From Pandoraea horticolens (GTDB taxonomy: Bacteria > Pseudomonadota > Gammaproteobacteria > Burkholderiales > Burkholderiaceae), in the NCBI RefSeq assembly GCF_902459555.1, contig NZ_CABPSM010000012.1:62001-126000 (forward strand): a stretch of 64,000 nt of DNA, in the 5' to 3' direction. The translations under genes were made by a program, and so were the position numbers. Below are positions 51,638-60,270 of this stretch, one piece after another. A model generated the notes under the pieces. That model ran no database searches, had not been told where the DNA came from, and was given only the letters and a program-made list of their open reading frames with translations. Every line of letters begins with the position of its first letter. The first letter of the stretch is position 1.

Positions 51638-53383
51638 TCAATAGCTCTTGCGTTTGAAGATCGAAGACAGCCAGACGATGAACACCATCAGGAACACCAG
51701 CGAGGTCGCGACAGCCGCCAGTGTCGGCGTGACGGCCAACTGGATGTCGTCCCACATCTGCTTGGGCAGCGTGGTGTTGATACCGCCGGAGACGAAGATG
51801 GCAATCGTCAGGTCGTCGAACGACACGATGAAAGCGAACAGGAAGGCCGAGCCCAGACTTGCAGCCATCAGAGGCAGCAGTACGGTGCGCACGCGCGTGA
51901 AGGCCGAGGCGCCGAGCATCTTGGCGGCATCGTCGAGTCGCCAGTCGAAGCGCTTGAAGCTCGCCGACAGCGTGACCACGACATACGGGATCGCAAGCAC
52001 GGTATGGCCGATGACCAGGCCAGCGTTGGTACCCGCCAGTTCCCAGCGCGCAAACAGATACAGCAGACCGACGGCTACCACGATGCGCGGCACGATCAGC
52101 GGCGCGATAAACACGGCGAACAATGGCTTGCGCCAGCGCGACGGCAACCGCACGAGCGCCAGACTTGCACCGAAACCGAGAACCAGTGCCAGCGCCGCAG
52201 TGGCAAAGCCCACCCCGAGCGAGCGCAACAGCGCTGCCTGCCACACACTCGATTCGAGGAACGCCACGAACCATTTCATCGTGAAAAGCTCAGGCGGAAA
52301 TGCCACGAACGACTGCTTGGTGAAGGCCAGCGGCACCACGAAGGCAATCGGCAGCACCAGGGCAAGCACGACCGCCCATGTATAGGTCTTCAGGCCAAAG
52401 CCGCCCTCTGCGCGCTCGCGCCCCCACGACAGCTTGCCCGTGAGGCGTCCGATGGCGATGAGCGCGGGCAGCATGCGCCCGCCCGACCCGGCACGGCGCT
52501 CCGGCGCCTCGCCGGCCAGCGACGACAACCCGACGACCCGGTCGTACACGTAGAACACGACAATCGAGCACAACAGCAGCACGCTCGAGAGCGCACCGGC
52601 GAAGCGCAGGTCGAATAGCTCCAGCACCGACGAGATGACGAGTTGAGCGACCATCGACTCACGCGGCGAACCCAGCAACGCAGGCACGATGAAGAAGCCC
52701 AGGCTCGAGATGAAGACCAGCAATCCGGCCGCAGCGGCCCCTGCCCCCGACAGCGGCAGAAAAACGGTGAAAAAGCCCGTCGCGCGGTCGGCCCCGAGGG
52801 TCTGCGCCGCCTGCACGAGTTGCATATTGATGCCGCGCATGATCGGCAGCATGGTCATGACCGCGAGCGGCAGCATGGCGTGCACCATGCCGATTAGCAC
52901 ACCGGTGAGCGACGGCGCCAGCGTGCTCGTGCTATCGATCAGACCGAGATGCGTCGCCACGACCGTCAGCAAACCTGTCTTGGAGAGCAGCAACATCCAC
53001 GCATACGTCTTGACGAGATAACTCGTCCAGAACGGCAGCACGATCCACAGCAACCAGCGCTCGCGCGAGCGCGCCGGCAGACGCGCCAACAGGTACGCAA
53101 CCGGATAGCCGAGCAAGACGGAGAGCGCTGCGGTGAGAAAGGCAATCCAGAATGTCGAGGCCAGCACTTTGACGTACACGGCCGAATGCGTCATGCGGGC
53201 GAACTGCGCGACCGAGAGCACGCCGTCGCCATCGTAAAGGCCACCTTGCAGAATCTCGACGACCGGCACGATGAAGAACACTGCGAGGAACAACAACGCG
53301 GGCAAGGCCGGCAGCCACCGGGCCAGATGTTGCGGCCAGGTAATACGGGGCCCCGCCTGAGGCAGGCGTTGAACAAGCCACAT
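51638..53383 (-). CDS. Fused PotB-PotC-like ABC permease
   Basis: Single 581-residue protein containing two permease domains of the spermidine/putrescine or 2-aminoethylphosphonate class. The first (about 25-290) includes LGYPVAYLLARLPARSRERW and the EAA-like loop QAAQTLGADRATGFFTVFLP. The second (about 330-575) includes GASLALVRLPSRWRKPLFAV and DAAKMLGASAFTRVRTVLLP. Both EAA loops look intact, so both can contact the ATPase. A low-complexity linker with LAGEAPERRAGSGGR joins them. CAGGAG lies upstream of the ATG at 53383. The fused form removes the need for two genes; the ATPase gene precedes it by 45 bases. Confidence 0.92.
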   Translation of the reverse strand: MWLVQRLPQAGPRITWPQHLARWLPALPALLFLAVFFIVPVVEILQGGLYDGDGVLSVAQFARMTHSAVYVKVLASTFWIAFLTAALSVLLGYPVAYLLARLPARSRERWLLWIVLPFWTSYLVKTYAWMLLLSKTGLLTVVATHLGLIDSTSTLAPSLTGVLIGMVHAMLPLAVMTMLPIMRGINMQLVQAAQTLGADRATGFFTVFLPLSGAGAAAAGLLVFISSLGFFIVPALLGSPRESMVAQLVISSVLELFDLRFAGALSSVLLLCSIVVFYVYDRVVGLSSLAGEAPERRAGSGGRMLPALIAIGRLTGKLSWGRERAEGGFGLKTYTWAVVLALVLPIAFVVPLAFTKQSFVAFPPELFTMKWFVAFLESSVWQAALLRSLGVGFATAALALVLGFGASLALVRLPSRWRKPLFAVFIAPLIVPRIVVAVGLLYLFARWELAGTNAGLVIGHTVLAIPYVVVTLSASFKRFDWRLDDAAKMLGASAFTRVRTVLLPLMAASLGSAFLFAFIVSFDDLTIAIFVSGGINTTLPKQMWDDIQLAVTPTLAAVATSLVFLMVFIVWLSSIFKRKSY

Positions 53384-53428
53384 GGCAAATACTCCTGAAG
53401 CGGATGACTTGGGCGTCGGGCAAAAAGC

Positions 53429-54502
53429 TCAGCGCGTAAGCAGCGTCGCGCGGCCGTGATCCCACGCCAGACCGACGCGCTCGCCGACACACGGCGTGAG
53501 ATCGCGCGGGCAGCGCACGGTGAAGTCGGCGCCGTCGTCGCGCTCGGCACCCTGCCCCAGCGACACGATCGCGCGCGTGTCCGCCCCCAGGAAGACGACT
53601 TCGCGTATCGTGCCGGCGAGCGCCCCCTCTTCGGGCGAGGTCAGCCGCGCCGCTTCCGGACGCACCAGCAGACTGGCGGCCCCGGCTGCCGGCAGATCGG
53701 GACTCGGGCCGATGGGTACCAAACGGTCGCCCACACGCAAGGCCACGCGGCCGTCGGCCACACGTTCGACCACGCCGTCGAGCAAGTTGGAATGACCGAG
53801 GAAATCCGCCGCAAAGCGTGTCGCCGGACGGTCGTACAACTGTGCCGGGGTGCCGATCTGCTCGATACGCGCCTGATTCATCAGACAGATCCGGTCGGAC
53901 AGCGTGAGCGCCTCGTCCTGATCGTGGGTGACGTAGATGAACGTCGCCCCCAATTCCTGATGCAGACGCCGGATTTCCATCTGCATGTGTTCGCGCAGCT
54001 TCTTGTCGAGCGCGCCAAGCGGCTCGTCGAGCAGGATGATCGAGGGACGGAAGGCGAAGCAGCGCGCAAGCGCGATGCGCTGCTGCTGCCCGCCCGACAA
54101 CTCCGACGGCAGACGCTGCGCAAAAGCCTGCATCTTGACCATCGTCAATGCGGCGTCCACGGCCGGCGCCAGTTCGGCACGCGGCAGTTTGCGCATGCGC
54201 AGCCCATACGCCACGTTGTCCCAGACGGTCATGTGCGGAAAGAGCGCGTAACTCTGGAACACCATCCCGATGCCGCGTTTGCCCGGCGCGTCGTGCGTGG
54301 CGTCGCGCCCGTCGATGAGAAGTTGCCCGGCGCTGGGCTCGACCAGCCCCGAAATCATCTGCAACAGCGTGGTCTTGCCCGAGCCCGACGGCCCGAGCAA
54401 GGTGAGAAATTCTCCTGCCGCGACCCGAAGGTCGGTCGGCAGAAGCGCGGGGGTCTCGCGATACGTCTTGGCAAGACCGATCGTTTCCAGTTTGGTACTC
54501 AT
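53429..54502 (-). CDS. PotA-like ABC transporter ATPase
   Basis: ATPase of 357 residues driving the importer. Walker A is LLGPSGSGKTTLLQMISG, signature LSGGQQQRIALARCFAF, Walker B IILLDEPLGALDKKLREHMQ and the H-loop YVTHDQDEALTL. A C-terminal TOBE domain (about 270-350) marks the PotA/FbpC/UgpC class. The ATG at 54502 gives MSTKLETIGLAKTYRE. It lies 34 bases after the binding-protein gene and 45 before the permease, a compact order typical of one transcript. Confidence 0.93.
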   Translation of the reverse strand: MSTKLETIGLAKTYRETPALLPTDLRVAAGEFLTLLGPSGSGKTTLLQMISGLVEPSAGQLLIDGRDATHDAPGKRGIGMVFQSYALFPHMTVWDNVAYGLRMRKLPRAELAPAVDAALTMVKMQAFAQRLPSELSGGQQQRIALARCFAFRPSIILLDEPLGALDKKLREHMQMEIRRLHQELGATFIYVTHDQDEALTLSDRICLMNQARIEQIGTPAQLYDRPATRFAADFLGHSNLLDGVVERVADGRVALRVGDRLVPIGPSPDLPAAGAASLLVRPEAARLTSPEEGALAGTIREVVFLGADTRAIVSLGQGAERDDGADFTVRCPRDLTPCVGERVGLAWDHGRATLLTR

Positions 54503-54536
54503 GTTCGCCTCATCCTGCTCCGTTGCCTCTCACCCC

Positions 54537-55619
54537 TTACGACAACAGCCATGCGTTGAAACGCTCGGTGGCCCTCGTGCGGTTCTCGGCCCACCATTGC
54601 GGACTCGGCAGACGCATCCCCTTCAAGTTGGCCGGTGCCGTGGGCAACAGCATTGCGCGATCCTTCTGGATGGCGTCGAACGCCTTGAGGTTGGTTGGGC
54701 CATACGCGAGATCCTGCGTAATGAGCGACTGACGGGCAGGATCGCCGCAGAACCGCACAAACTGCTTGGCGAACTCGGCGCGCGGCGTGCCCTTCGGAAT
54801 CCCCCACCCTTCGATGGAATACAGCCCCTGATTCCAGACGATCTTCACCGGCGCCTTGTTGTCGATGGCGGCCTGCGCGCGGCCGTTCCACGTCGACATC
54901 ATGTCGACGTCGCCGCTCTGAATCGCCTGCATGGCTTGTGCGCCGGACGTCCACCACAGATTGACGTGCGGCTTGATCTTGTCGAGCGACTTGAACGCGC
55001 GGTCGAGATCGAGCGGATACAGCTTATCGATGGGTACACCGTCGGCCATGAGCGCCTGCTCCAGCGTGTCGAGCGGGCTGCGGCGCAGCGAGCGGCGCCC
55101 AGGGAAGCGCTTCACGTCCCAGAAGTCTGCCCACGTTTGCGGCGCTTCTTTCTGGAACTTGTCGGTGCGATAGGCCAGCACGGTCGAATACACGTCGACG
55201 CCCAGCCAGTCGGCCGTCACCGCCTCGGGCATGATGCCGGGGAAGTCGCCGGCCTTCATGCCAATGGGCTCGAGAAAGCCCTTCGACTCGAGGTACGGAA
55301 TATCGGCCGAGAGCGTGAGCGTCGTCACATCCCACACGAAGTTCTTGGTCTGCACCATGGCCGCGAACTGCGCCACCGGCTGCGACTCGCGCGCCACGCT
55401 CACGACCTTGATGCCGGTGGCCTTCTCGAACGGGTCGTAAAACGCACGGCGGTAGGCTACGGTGTACGGCCCCCCCGGATCGGAGACGATCAATTGACGT
55501 GCCTGTGCGTACGCTGTACGCGACACAGCCAACGGCAAGGCGCTTGCCAGCGCGGCAGTGCCGGCCATTTGCATGAGGCGGCGACGAGACGGGTTTTGCG
55601 GGTCGTGCGGTTGAGACAT
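54537..55619 (-). CDS. Tat-exported ABC solute-binding protein (PotD-like)
   Basis: Periplasmic binding protein of 360 residues. The N-terminus carries a twin-arginine-type signal (SRRRLMQMAGTAALASALPL). The mature fold is of the PotD/FbpA type II class: ATGIKVVSVARESQPVAQFA, WDVTTLTLSADIPYLESKGF, and DLGVDVYSTVLAYRTDKF-like central strands. The start at 55619 (MSQPHDPQNPS) with GCGGAG upstream is preferred. Tat export suggests a folded or cofactor-bearing state, uncommon but known for this class. Ligand is unknown; the CoA ligase and hydratase in the operon suggest an organic acid or betaine-like compound. Confidence 0.9.
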   Translation of the reverse strand: MSQPHDPQNPSRRRLMQMAGTAALASALPLAVSRTAYAQARQLIVSDPGGPYTVAYRRAFYDPFEKATGIKVVSVARESQPVAQFAAMVQTKNFVWDVTTLTLSADIPYLESKGFLEPIGMKAGDFPGIMPEAVTADWLGVDVYSTVLAYRTDKFQKEAPQTWADFWDVKRFPGRRSLRRSPLDTLEQALMADGVPIDKLYPLDLDRAFKSLDKIKPHVNLWWTSGAQAMQAIQSGDVDMMSTWNGRAQAAIDNKAPVKIVWNQGLYSIEGWGIPKGTPRAEFAKQFVRFCGDPARQSLITQDLAYGPTNLKAFDAIQKDRAMLLPTAPANLKGMRLPSPQWWAENRTRATERFNAWLLS

Positions 55620-55737
55620 GGAAAACTCCGCTAGCGTGTGGACAGACGCGACGCGCATGTCCTGTAATGTTCACCGCCCCGCAACACTGCGCGTGAAGCC
55701 GGGCGGCGGGACGTCATTCGACGGCGACCGGTATCGC

Positions 55738-56538
55738 TCAGGCCTTTGCCGCCTCGGCCTTGGCAGCACGCTTGGCAAAGAACGCGGCCATCATGCGCGC
55801 CGGCTCTCCCGATTCGTACGATTCGCGCTGAATGCGCATGCCGGCTTCGATGGCGTCCTGGAACGTGCCTTCGGTCATCTCGCGAAAACGCTGCTTGTCC
55901 AGACGCATGGCCACCGGCGGCTTCTCGGCCAGATCGGACGCAATCTCCAGCGCCTTCTCGAACACCTTCTCTTCCGGCACGAGGTGATGAATCAGCCCCA
56001 GACGATGGCACTCGTCGGCTTCCATCAAGCGGCCCGTGAGCGTGAGTTCGATGGTGCGCGACAAGCCCAGCATGTGATTCATGATCCACGGACCCGTCGT
56101 GCTCGCGATCCCGGCATTGATCTCCGGCTGCCCCATGCGCACGCCGGGGTGGCCGACGCGAATATCGCCCAGTAGCGACACCTGGAAGGCCGAACCGGCC
56201 GCCGTGCCGTTCAGCGCCATGACCAGCGGCTTCTTCAGGCTGCGGATCACATCGTAGTAGTGCTCCCAGCCCTTGATCCACTCGATGGCGGTGTCGCCGT
56301 CGAAGTGCTTCGCTTCGGCCAGATCCTGCCCGGCCGAGAAAGCCCGGCCTGCGCCGGTCATGATCACGGCCGCCACGGTCTCGTCGGCATTGAAGCGCTC
56401 GAGCGCATCGATGATCAGTTCGCGCATGGCGATGGTCCAGGCGTTGAGCGCCTGCGGGCGGTTCAACGTAATCACCGCAACGCGGCCAACCTGCGTGAAG
56501 AGAACTTCCTGTTCCGTTTGCTTTGCTGTCTCGCTCAT
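55738..56538 (-). CDS. Enoyl-CoA hydratase/isomerase superfamily protein, one catalytic Glu missing
   Basis: Crotonase-fold protein of 266 residues that should act on a CoA ester made by the ligase in this operon. The CoA and oxyanion regions SAGQDLAEAKHF and NGTAAGSAF are present. Of the two glutamates of true hydratases, the one in MGQPEINAGI (E139) is kept, but the first is replaced: GSAFQVS puts Q119 where Glu144 sits in rat hydratase. That argues against simple water addition to an enoyl-CoA. Isomerase, dehalogenase or lyase chemistry is possible. TGGAG lies before the ATG at 56538. It heads the operon. Confidence 0.9.
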   Translation of the reverse strand: MSETAKQTEQEVLFTQVGRVAVITLNRPQALNAWTIAMRELIIDALERFNADETVAAVIMTGAGRAFSAGQDLAEAKHFDGDTAIEWIKGWEHYYDVIRSLKKPLVMALNGTAAGSAFQVSLLGDIRVGHPGVRMGQPEINAGIASTTGPWIMNHMLGLSRTIELTLTGRLMEADECHRLGLIHHLVPEEKVFEKALEIASDLAEKPPVAMRLDKQRFREMTEGTFQDAIEAGMRIQRESYESGEPARMMAAFFAKRAAKAEAAKA

Positions 56539-56618
56539 TTGAACTCCAGGGACACCGACGCGTGAGATCACGCGTGCATTGAGATGGCGACAAGTCGACT
56601 ATCGCATTTTTCATAAAC

Positions 56619-56639
56619 AGTTATTTCAGTGCAATAACT
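56619..56639. promoter_or_regulatory. Inverted repeat upstream of the hydratase gene (IclR site candidate)
   Basis: AGTTATT and AATAACT, perfect seven-base arms with a seven-base spacer, about 80 bases before the first gene of the operon. The same AGTTATT half-site occurs, on the minus strand, at about 49895-49901 upstream of iclR. Function as an IclR operator is inference. Confidence 0.5.
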
Positions 56640-56741
56640 ATTATTTGAAAGAAATATAGTGGCTTCAAAAAAATGACGCAAGCCGAATCGACTCGGGGTT
56701 TACCTCAGGCGGTTGCACCTCTCGATTGGCGAGCAAAAGCG

Positions 56742-56769
56742 AAAAAAAAGGCAGTCCGTGAGGACTGCC
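56742..56769 (-). terminator. Rho-independent terminator after the orphan atpC
   Basis: GGCAGTCC (56750-56757) pairs perfectly with GGACTGCC (56762-56769), four-base loop. On the minus strand it is followed by eight T (56749-56742). It ends the transcript about 80 bases past the atpC stop. Confidence 0.9.
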
Positions 56770-56847
56770 CGTCTTGCCTGCTGATGCCTGAGTGCGATGG
56801 CGTGGCGCCGGAGGTAATGCGCTCGGCGTGAGCGACGCCTTGCCTGC

Positions 56848-57273
56848 TCAGCGGGTCTCCTTCTGCCTGCGCATGCGCCGGATCGCCTGCAATTGCGCCA
56901 CGGCCTCGGTCAGTTCGGCCTGCGCCTTGGCGTAATCGATATCGCTCGCCTGCGTCTCGAGCAGCGCCTTGGCTTCCTCGCGGGCTCGCTGGGCACGGGC
57001 CTCGTCTAGGCTTTCGGCACGTATGGCGGTATCGGCCAGCACCGTTACCCGGTCGGGCTGAATCTCCACGAAGCCGCCCGCAATGTACAAAAACGTGTCC
57101 GTGCCGTCGCCCGCTTCGATTCTGACGGTACCGGGGCGCACCGCCGTGAGCAACGGCGTGTGCCCGGGAAGCACGCCCAACTCGCCCGATGTTCCGGGCA
57201 CCGCGACAAAGCGCGCCTCACCCGAAAATATCGCCCGCTCGGTGCTCACCACATCGACCTTGAGTAATGCCAT
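56848..57273 (-). CDS. atpC: Orphan ATP synthase epsilon subunit
   Basis: Complete F1 epsilon subunit of 141 residues. The N-terminal beta-sandwich has the family order [39 protein letters not shown] and [20 protein letters not shown]. The C-terminal helical hairpin ([37 protein letters not shown]) is intact. Normally atpC ends the atpIBEFHAGDC operon; no other atp gene is near, so this is a second, free-standing copy. The ATG at 57273 gives [10 protein letters not shown]. It has its own terminator and sits between an enoyl-CoA hydratase-like gene and a dehydrogenase. It could replace the main epsilon under special conditions, or act as an inhibitor of the enzyme. Confidence 0.93.
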   Translation of the reverse strand: MALLKVDVVSTERAIFSGEARFVAVPGTSGELGVLPGHTPLLTAVRPGTVRIEAGDGTDTFLYIAGGFVEIQPDRVTVLADTAIRAESLDEARAQRAREEAKALLETQASDIDYAKAQAELTEAVAQLQAIRRMRRQKETR

Positions 57274-57389
57274 GCCTTTTATTTCTCCCTGCAATGCCAC
57301 AGGCATCGCCCAATTCAGAGCTTCTTCGTGTTGCCATCGTCGCACAAAGAGGGCATCTCGGATATGCGGCCCCCCCTATTCGTCCCGGC

Positions 57390-58442
57390 TTACAACGTAC
57401 GCGGCGGCGGGACGTCAAGCTCCGCAGCCATCTTCATCAATGATTCCCAAATCTGGGGCGTCAGGTCGATGTGATCGTGATGCTTCTCGCGGTTCTGCGC
57501 CTCATACTCGCCCGGATACTGCACCCGGTCGAAGCCCGGTTGCGGCGGGCACGACGTCAGATAGTCGATGAATGCCTCGACCTCATGCGAGCGCCATGTC
57601 GCCGAAAAATCGACCTGAGGATTGAGCACGATCGCAAACATGTTGTTCGTTGCCACACCGGCACGCGGGTGTTCCGGCTGAATCGTGCCGCCGCCCGAGA
57701 GCACACCGGCGAGCAGTTCCGTCACAACTCCCAACGCGTACCCCTTGTGGCCACCGAACGGCAGCAGTGCCCCGAACGGCTCGGTAAAGAGTGCGTTCGG
57801 ATCGGTCGACGGGTTCCCGTAGCCATCGATCAGCGAGCCTGGCGGCGCCTGCTTGCCTTCGGCCGCCAGCACACGCGCCTTGTTGATCGCCATGGCGCTG
57901 GTGGCCATGTCCACCACGAGCGGCGGACGATTGTTCGGCAACGGTCCGGCAAAACACAGCGGGTTGGTCGTCAGGCGCGGCTCGCGGCCGCCGTACGGGG
58001 CCACCATTGGCTTGCGGTTCGTCACGTTGGTGAACGCCATGAAGATCAGCCCCTGATGGGCCACCATCTCGCCATACTGCCCCATCCGGCCCAGATGGTG
58101 GCTGTTGCGCAGCGTGAGGATGCAGACGCCCTTGTCGAAGGCGCGCGCAATGGCATGCTCGACCACTAACTTGCCCACGTGCTGACCGAAACCGCCATTG
58201 CCTTCATACAGCAGCAGATTGCCGTGGTCGGTGAGCACGGTCGGGCGTCCGCTCGGGTTGACCTGTCCGTCTTCGAGCACCTTGCGGTACGTCGGCAGAA
58301 TCGAGAGCCCGTGGCTCGCATAACCGACACGATCCGACTCGACCAGATGATGCGCGACGTCGAGCGCAATATCGTCGGGCACTCCTTGGGCAAGCAGCAG
58401 CTGCTTGCCGAAGTCGGTAGCGTCCTTCAAGGGAATTCGCAT
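57390..58442 (-). CDS. Malate/L-lactate dehydrogenase family (Ldh2) oxidoreductase
   Basis: NAD(P)-dependent 2-hydroxyacid dehydrogenase of 350 residues in the Ldh2/MdhC family (malate, L-sulfolactate, ureidoglycolate and similar). Family marks are VGYASHGLSILPTY, the catalytic region LRNSHHLGRMGQYGEMVA, and PFGGHKGYALGVVTELLAG. The ATG at 58442 gives MRIPLKDAT. The DASS transporter gene ends 27 bases upstream in the same direction, so the enzyme probably acts on the imported dicarboxylate or sulfonated acid. Which substrate cannot be decided here. Confidence 0.92.
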   Translation of the reverse strand: MRIPLKDATDFGKQLLLAQGVPDDIALDVAHHLVESDRVGYASHGLSILPTYRKVLEDGQVNPSGRPTVLTDHGNLLLYEGNGGFGQHVGKLVVEHAIARAFDKGVCILTLRNSHHLGRMGQYGEMVAHQGLIFMAFTNVTNRKPMVAPYGGREPRLTTNPLCFAGPLPNNRPPLVVDMATSAMAINKARVLAAEGKQAPPGSLIDGYGNPSTDPNALFTEPFGALLPFGGHKGYALGVVTELLAGVLSGGGTIQPEHPRAGVATNNMFAIVLNPQVDFSATWRSHEVEAFIDYLTSCPPQPGFDRVQYPGEYEAQNREKHHDHIDLTPQIWESLMKMAAELDVPPPRTL

Positions 58443-58469
58443 ATTGAATCCTTGTTCGGTCTGCGCGGC

Positions 58470-59960
58470 TCAGAGCCAGCCCAACCAGCGCCAATACGTC
58501 GCGGCGAAGAGCAGCAGCAACGCATACCCCACGAGAGTAATCACGATGCCGACTCTCGCGAACTGCTTTGCCGTGAAGGTGCCGGTACCCAGACACACCA
58601 TGTTCTGCGGCGCGTTGATCGGCAGGATGAAACCGAAGCTCACCGTGAAACCGAGCAACATGGCGATCCCCAGCCGGTTAAAGTCACCCGGCAACGTTTG
58701 CAGCACGGCGATCAGAATCGGCAGCATGGCCGACGTGAGCGCCGTGGCGCTGGCGAAGCCCAGGTGAATCAGGATCAGGAATGCCGCCAGAATCGCGAAG
58801 ACCCACAGTGTCGGGAGGGAATCGAGGCCGGTTGCGGCGACCACATGATTGCCCAGCCATTGGCCTGCCTGCGTCGTCAGCAACGCGGTACCGAGACTGA
58901 TACCCACACCGAACACGATCACCGTGCCCCAGGGAATGCGCGACTGCACTTCTTTCCAGGTCATCACGCCGAAGCGCGGCAGCATCAGCACCACCAGACC
59001 GACGTAGGTTACCGACGTGGTGTCGAAGTGGTGCAGTTTGCCTTCCGTCGCCCAGAACAGCAGCAGACCGATGGACACGGCGAGCAGACGCTTCTGCGCG
59101 CTCGTCATCGGACCCATTTCACGCAGTTGTGCTTCCACGGCTTCCTTGCCGCCAGCGATGGCGTCGGCTTCGGGCGGCATCATCTTGAGCACCAGCACCA
59201 CGAGAATCACCGACATGATGACGGCCCACGGCGCACCGGCGACCAGCCACTCGGCCCACGTAATCCGGTCGCCGAGCATCTTGTCCATAAAGCCCACGGT
59301 CAGCAGGTTTTGTGCAGCCGCTGTCTGAATACCAACGTTCCAGATGCTTGTCGCCTGCGCCACGATGATCATGACCCCGGCCGCGATGTTCGAGCGCTTG
59401 TCGACACCGAAGGCGGCGATCACGCCCATCATGATCGGCACCACGCAGGCACTGCGAGCCGTGGCGCTCGGCACCACGAGCGAGAGCAGGATCGTCACGG
59501 CGATCGCACCGATCATCACGCGGCGTGTGCTGGTGCCGATCTTCGAGAGCGTGACGAGTGCGATGCGCCGGTCGAGTCCGGTCAGCGTCATGGCTGCCGC
59601 AATGAACAATGCGCCGGCCACGAGCGCGAGCGCCGAATTCGAAAAACCGGCAAGCGCCATGCTGATGGCGTTCGATGTGCCGTACTCGACACTGGGGTTC
59701 TGCACCGTGGGCGCGGTCCCCACGAGGAAGGCCATCAACGAAGTGATGATGATGGCGCTCGCTTCGTACGACACCGCTTCGGTAATCCACACCACCACGG
59801 CGAAGGCAAGAATTGCCAGCATGCGGTGACCGGCGACCGGCAGATCGTCGGGCATGGGAATCAGGAGCACGGCGATCATGACGATTACGCCGGCCATCAA
59901 TCCGATGGGAAGCGCTTTCTTCTGGGGGGAACTTTGCACAGAGACTTCAGGCGTGCTCAT
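58470..59960 (-). CDS. DASS (SLC13) family anion/dicarboxylate transporter
   Basis: Secondary transporter of 496 residues with about 11-12 segments and the DASS twin clamp motifs. One clamp is near SLVVPSATARSACVVPIMMG, the other near TALTSAMLPILIAVLQTLPG. Both carry the Ser-Asn/Thr type anion site. CitT- and YbhI-like relatives carry citrate, succinate or sulfonates. The ATG at 59960 starts it. It is the first gene of a two-gene unit with the Ldh2 dehydrogenase, so the carried acid is probably a 2-hydroxy acid such as malate or sulfolactate. Confidence 0.92.
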   Translation of the reverse strand: MSTPEVSVQSSPQKKALPIGLMAGVIVMIAVLLIPMPDDLPVAGHRMLAILAFAVVVWITEAVSYEASAIIITSLMAFLVGTAPTVQNPSVEYGTSNAISMALAGFSNSALALVAGALFIAAAMTLTGLDRRIALVTLSKIGTSTRRVMIGAIAVTILLSLVVPSATARSACVVPIMMGVIAAFGVDKRSNIAAGVMIIVAQATSIWNVGIQTAAAQNLLTVGFMDKMLGDRITWAEWLVAGAPWAVIMSVILVVLVLKMMPPEADAIAGGKEAVEAQLREMGPMTSAQKRLLAVSIGLLLFWATEGKLHHFDTTSVTYVGLVVLMLPRFGVMTWKEVQSRIPWGTVIVFGVGISLGTALLTTQAGQWLGNHVVAATGLDSLPTLWVFAILAAFLILIHLGFASATALTSAMLPILIAVLQTLPGDFNRLGIAMLLGFTVSFGFILPINAPQNMVCLGTGTFTAKQFARVGIVITLVGYALLLLFAATYWRWLGWL

Positions 59961-60270
59961 GAGAGGGCTCCAGAACGGAATGGCATGCCGGCAGCCGGCA
60001 TGTCTTGAGGAAATGCCACGCTTGAACTGCGGGTTAATCCTAACCGCATTGATCTTGGCGAGGCAAGCGCGAGAGAAAGGTTCATGCGACGGGCGACGTG
60101 TCCGGAACGCAGCGCGGACGCGGGCTTCGCCGGCATGAGGGATGGCGTATGACGACGGTTCCGGCGCACACGAGGCATCGGAAGACGATCAACGCCGAGG
60201 TAAATCGGGCATGCGCTTCGAACGGATCGCACGAGACACACGCGCGTATCCCGTCGCAATGCCCACCGGT
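59961..60270. other. Promoter region of the DASS-Ldh2 pair
   Basis: About 310 bases, no gene seen. It holds the minus-strand promoter of the DASS gene and the end of the secreted-protein gene. Confidence 0.5.

Noticed and set aside
58179-60008. Plus-strand open frame of 609 codons
   Set aside because: Antisense to the DASS and Ldh2 genes, very rich in His, Arg and Gln, no recognisable fold.
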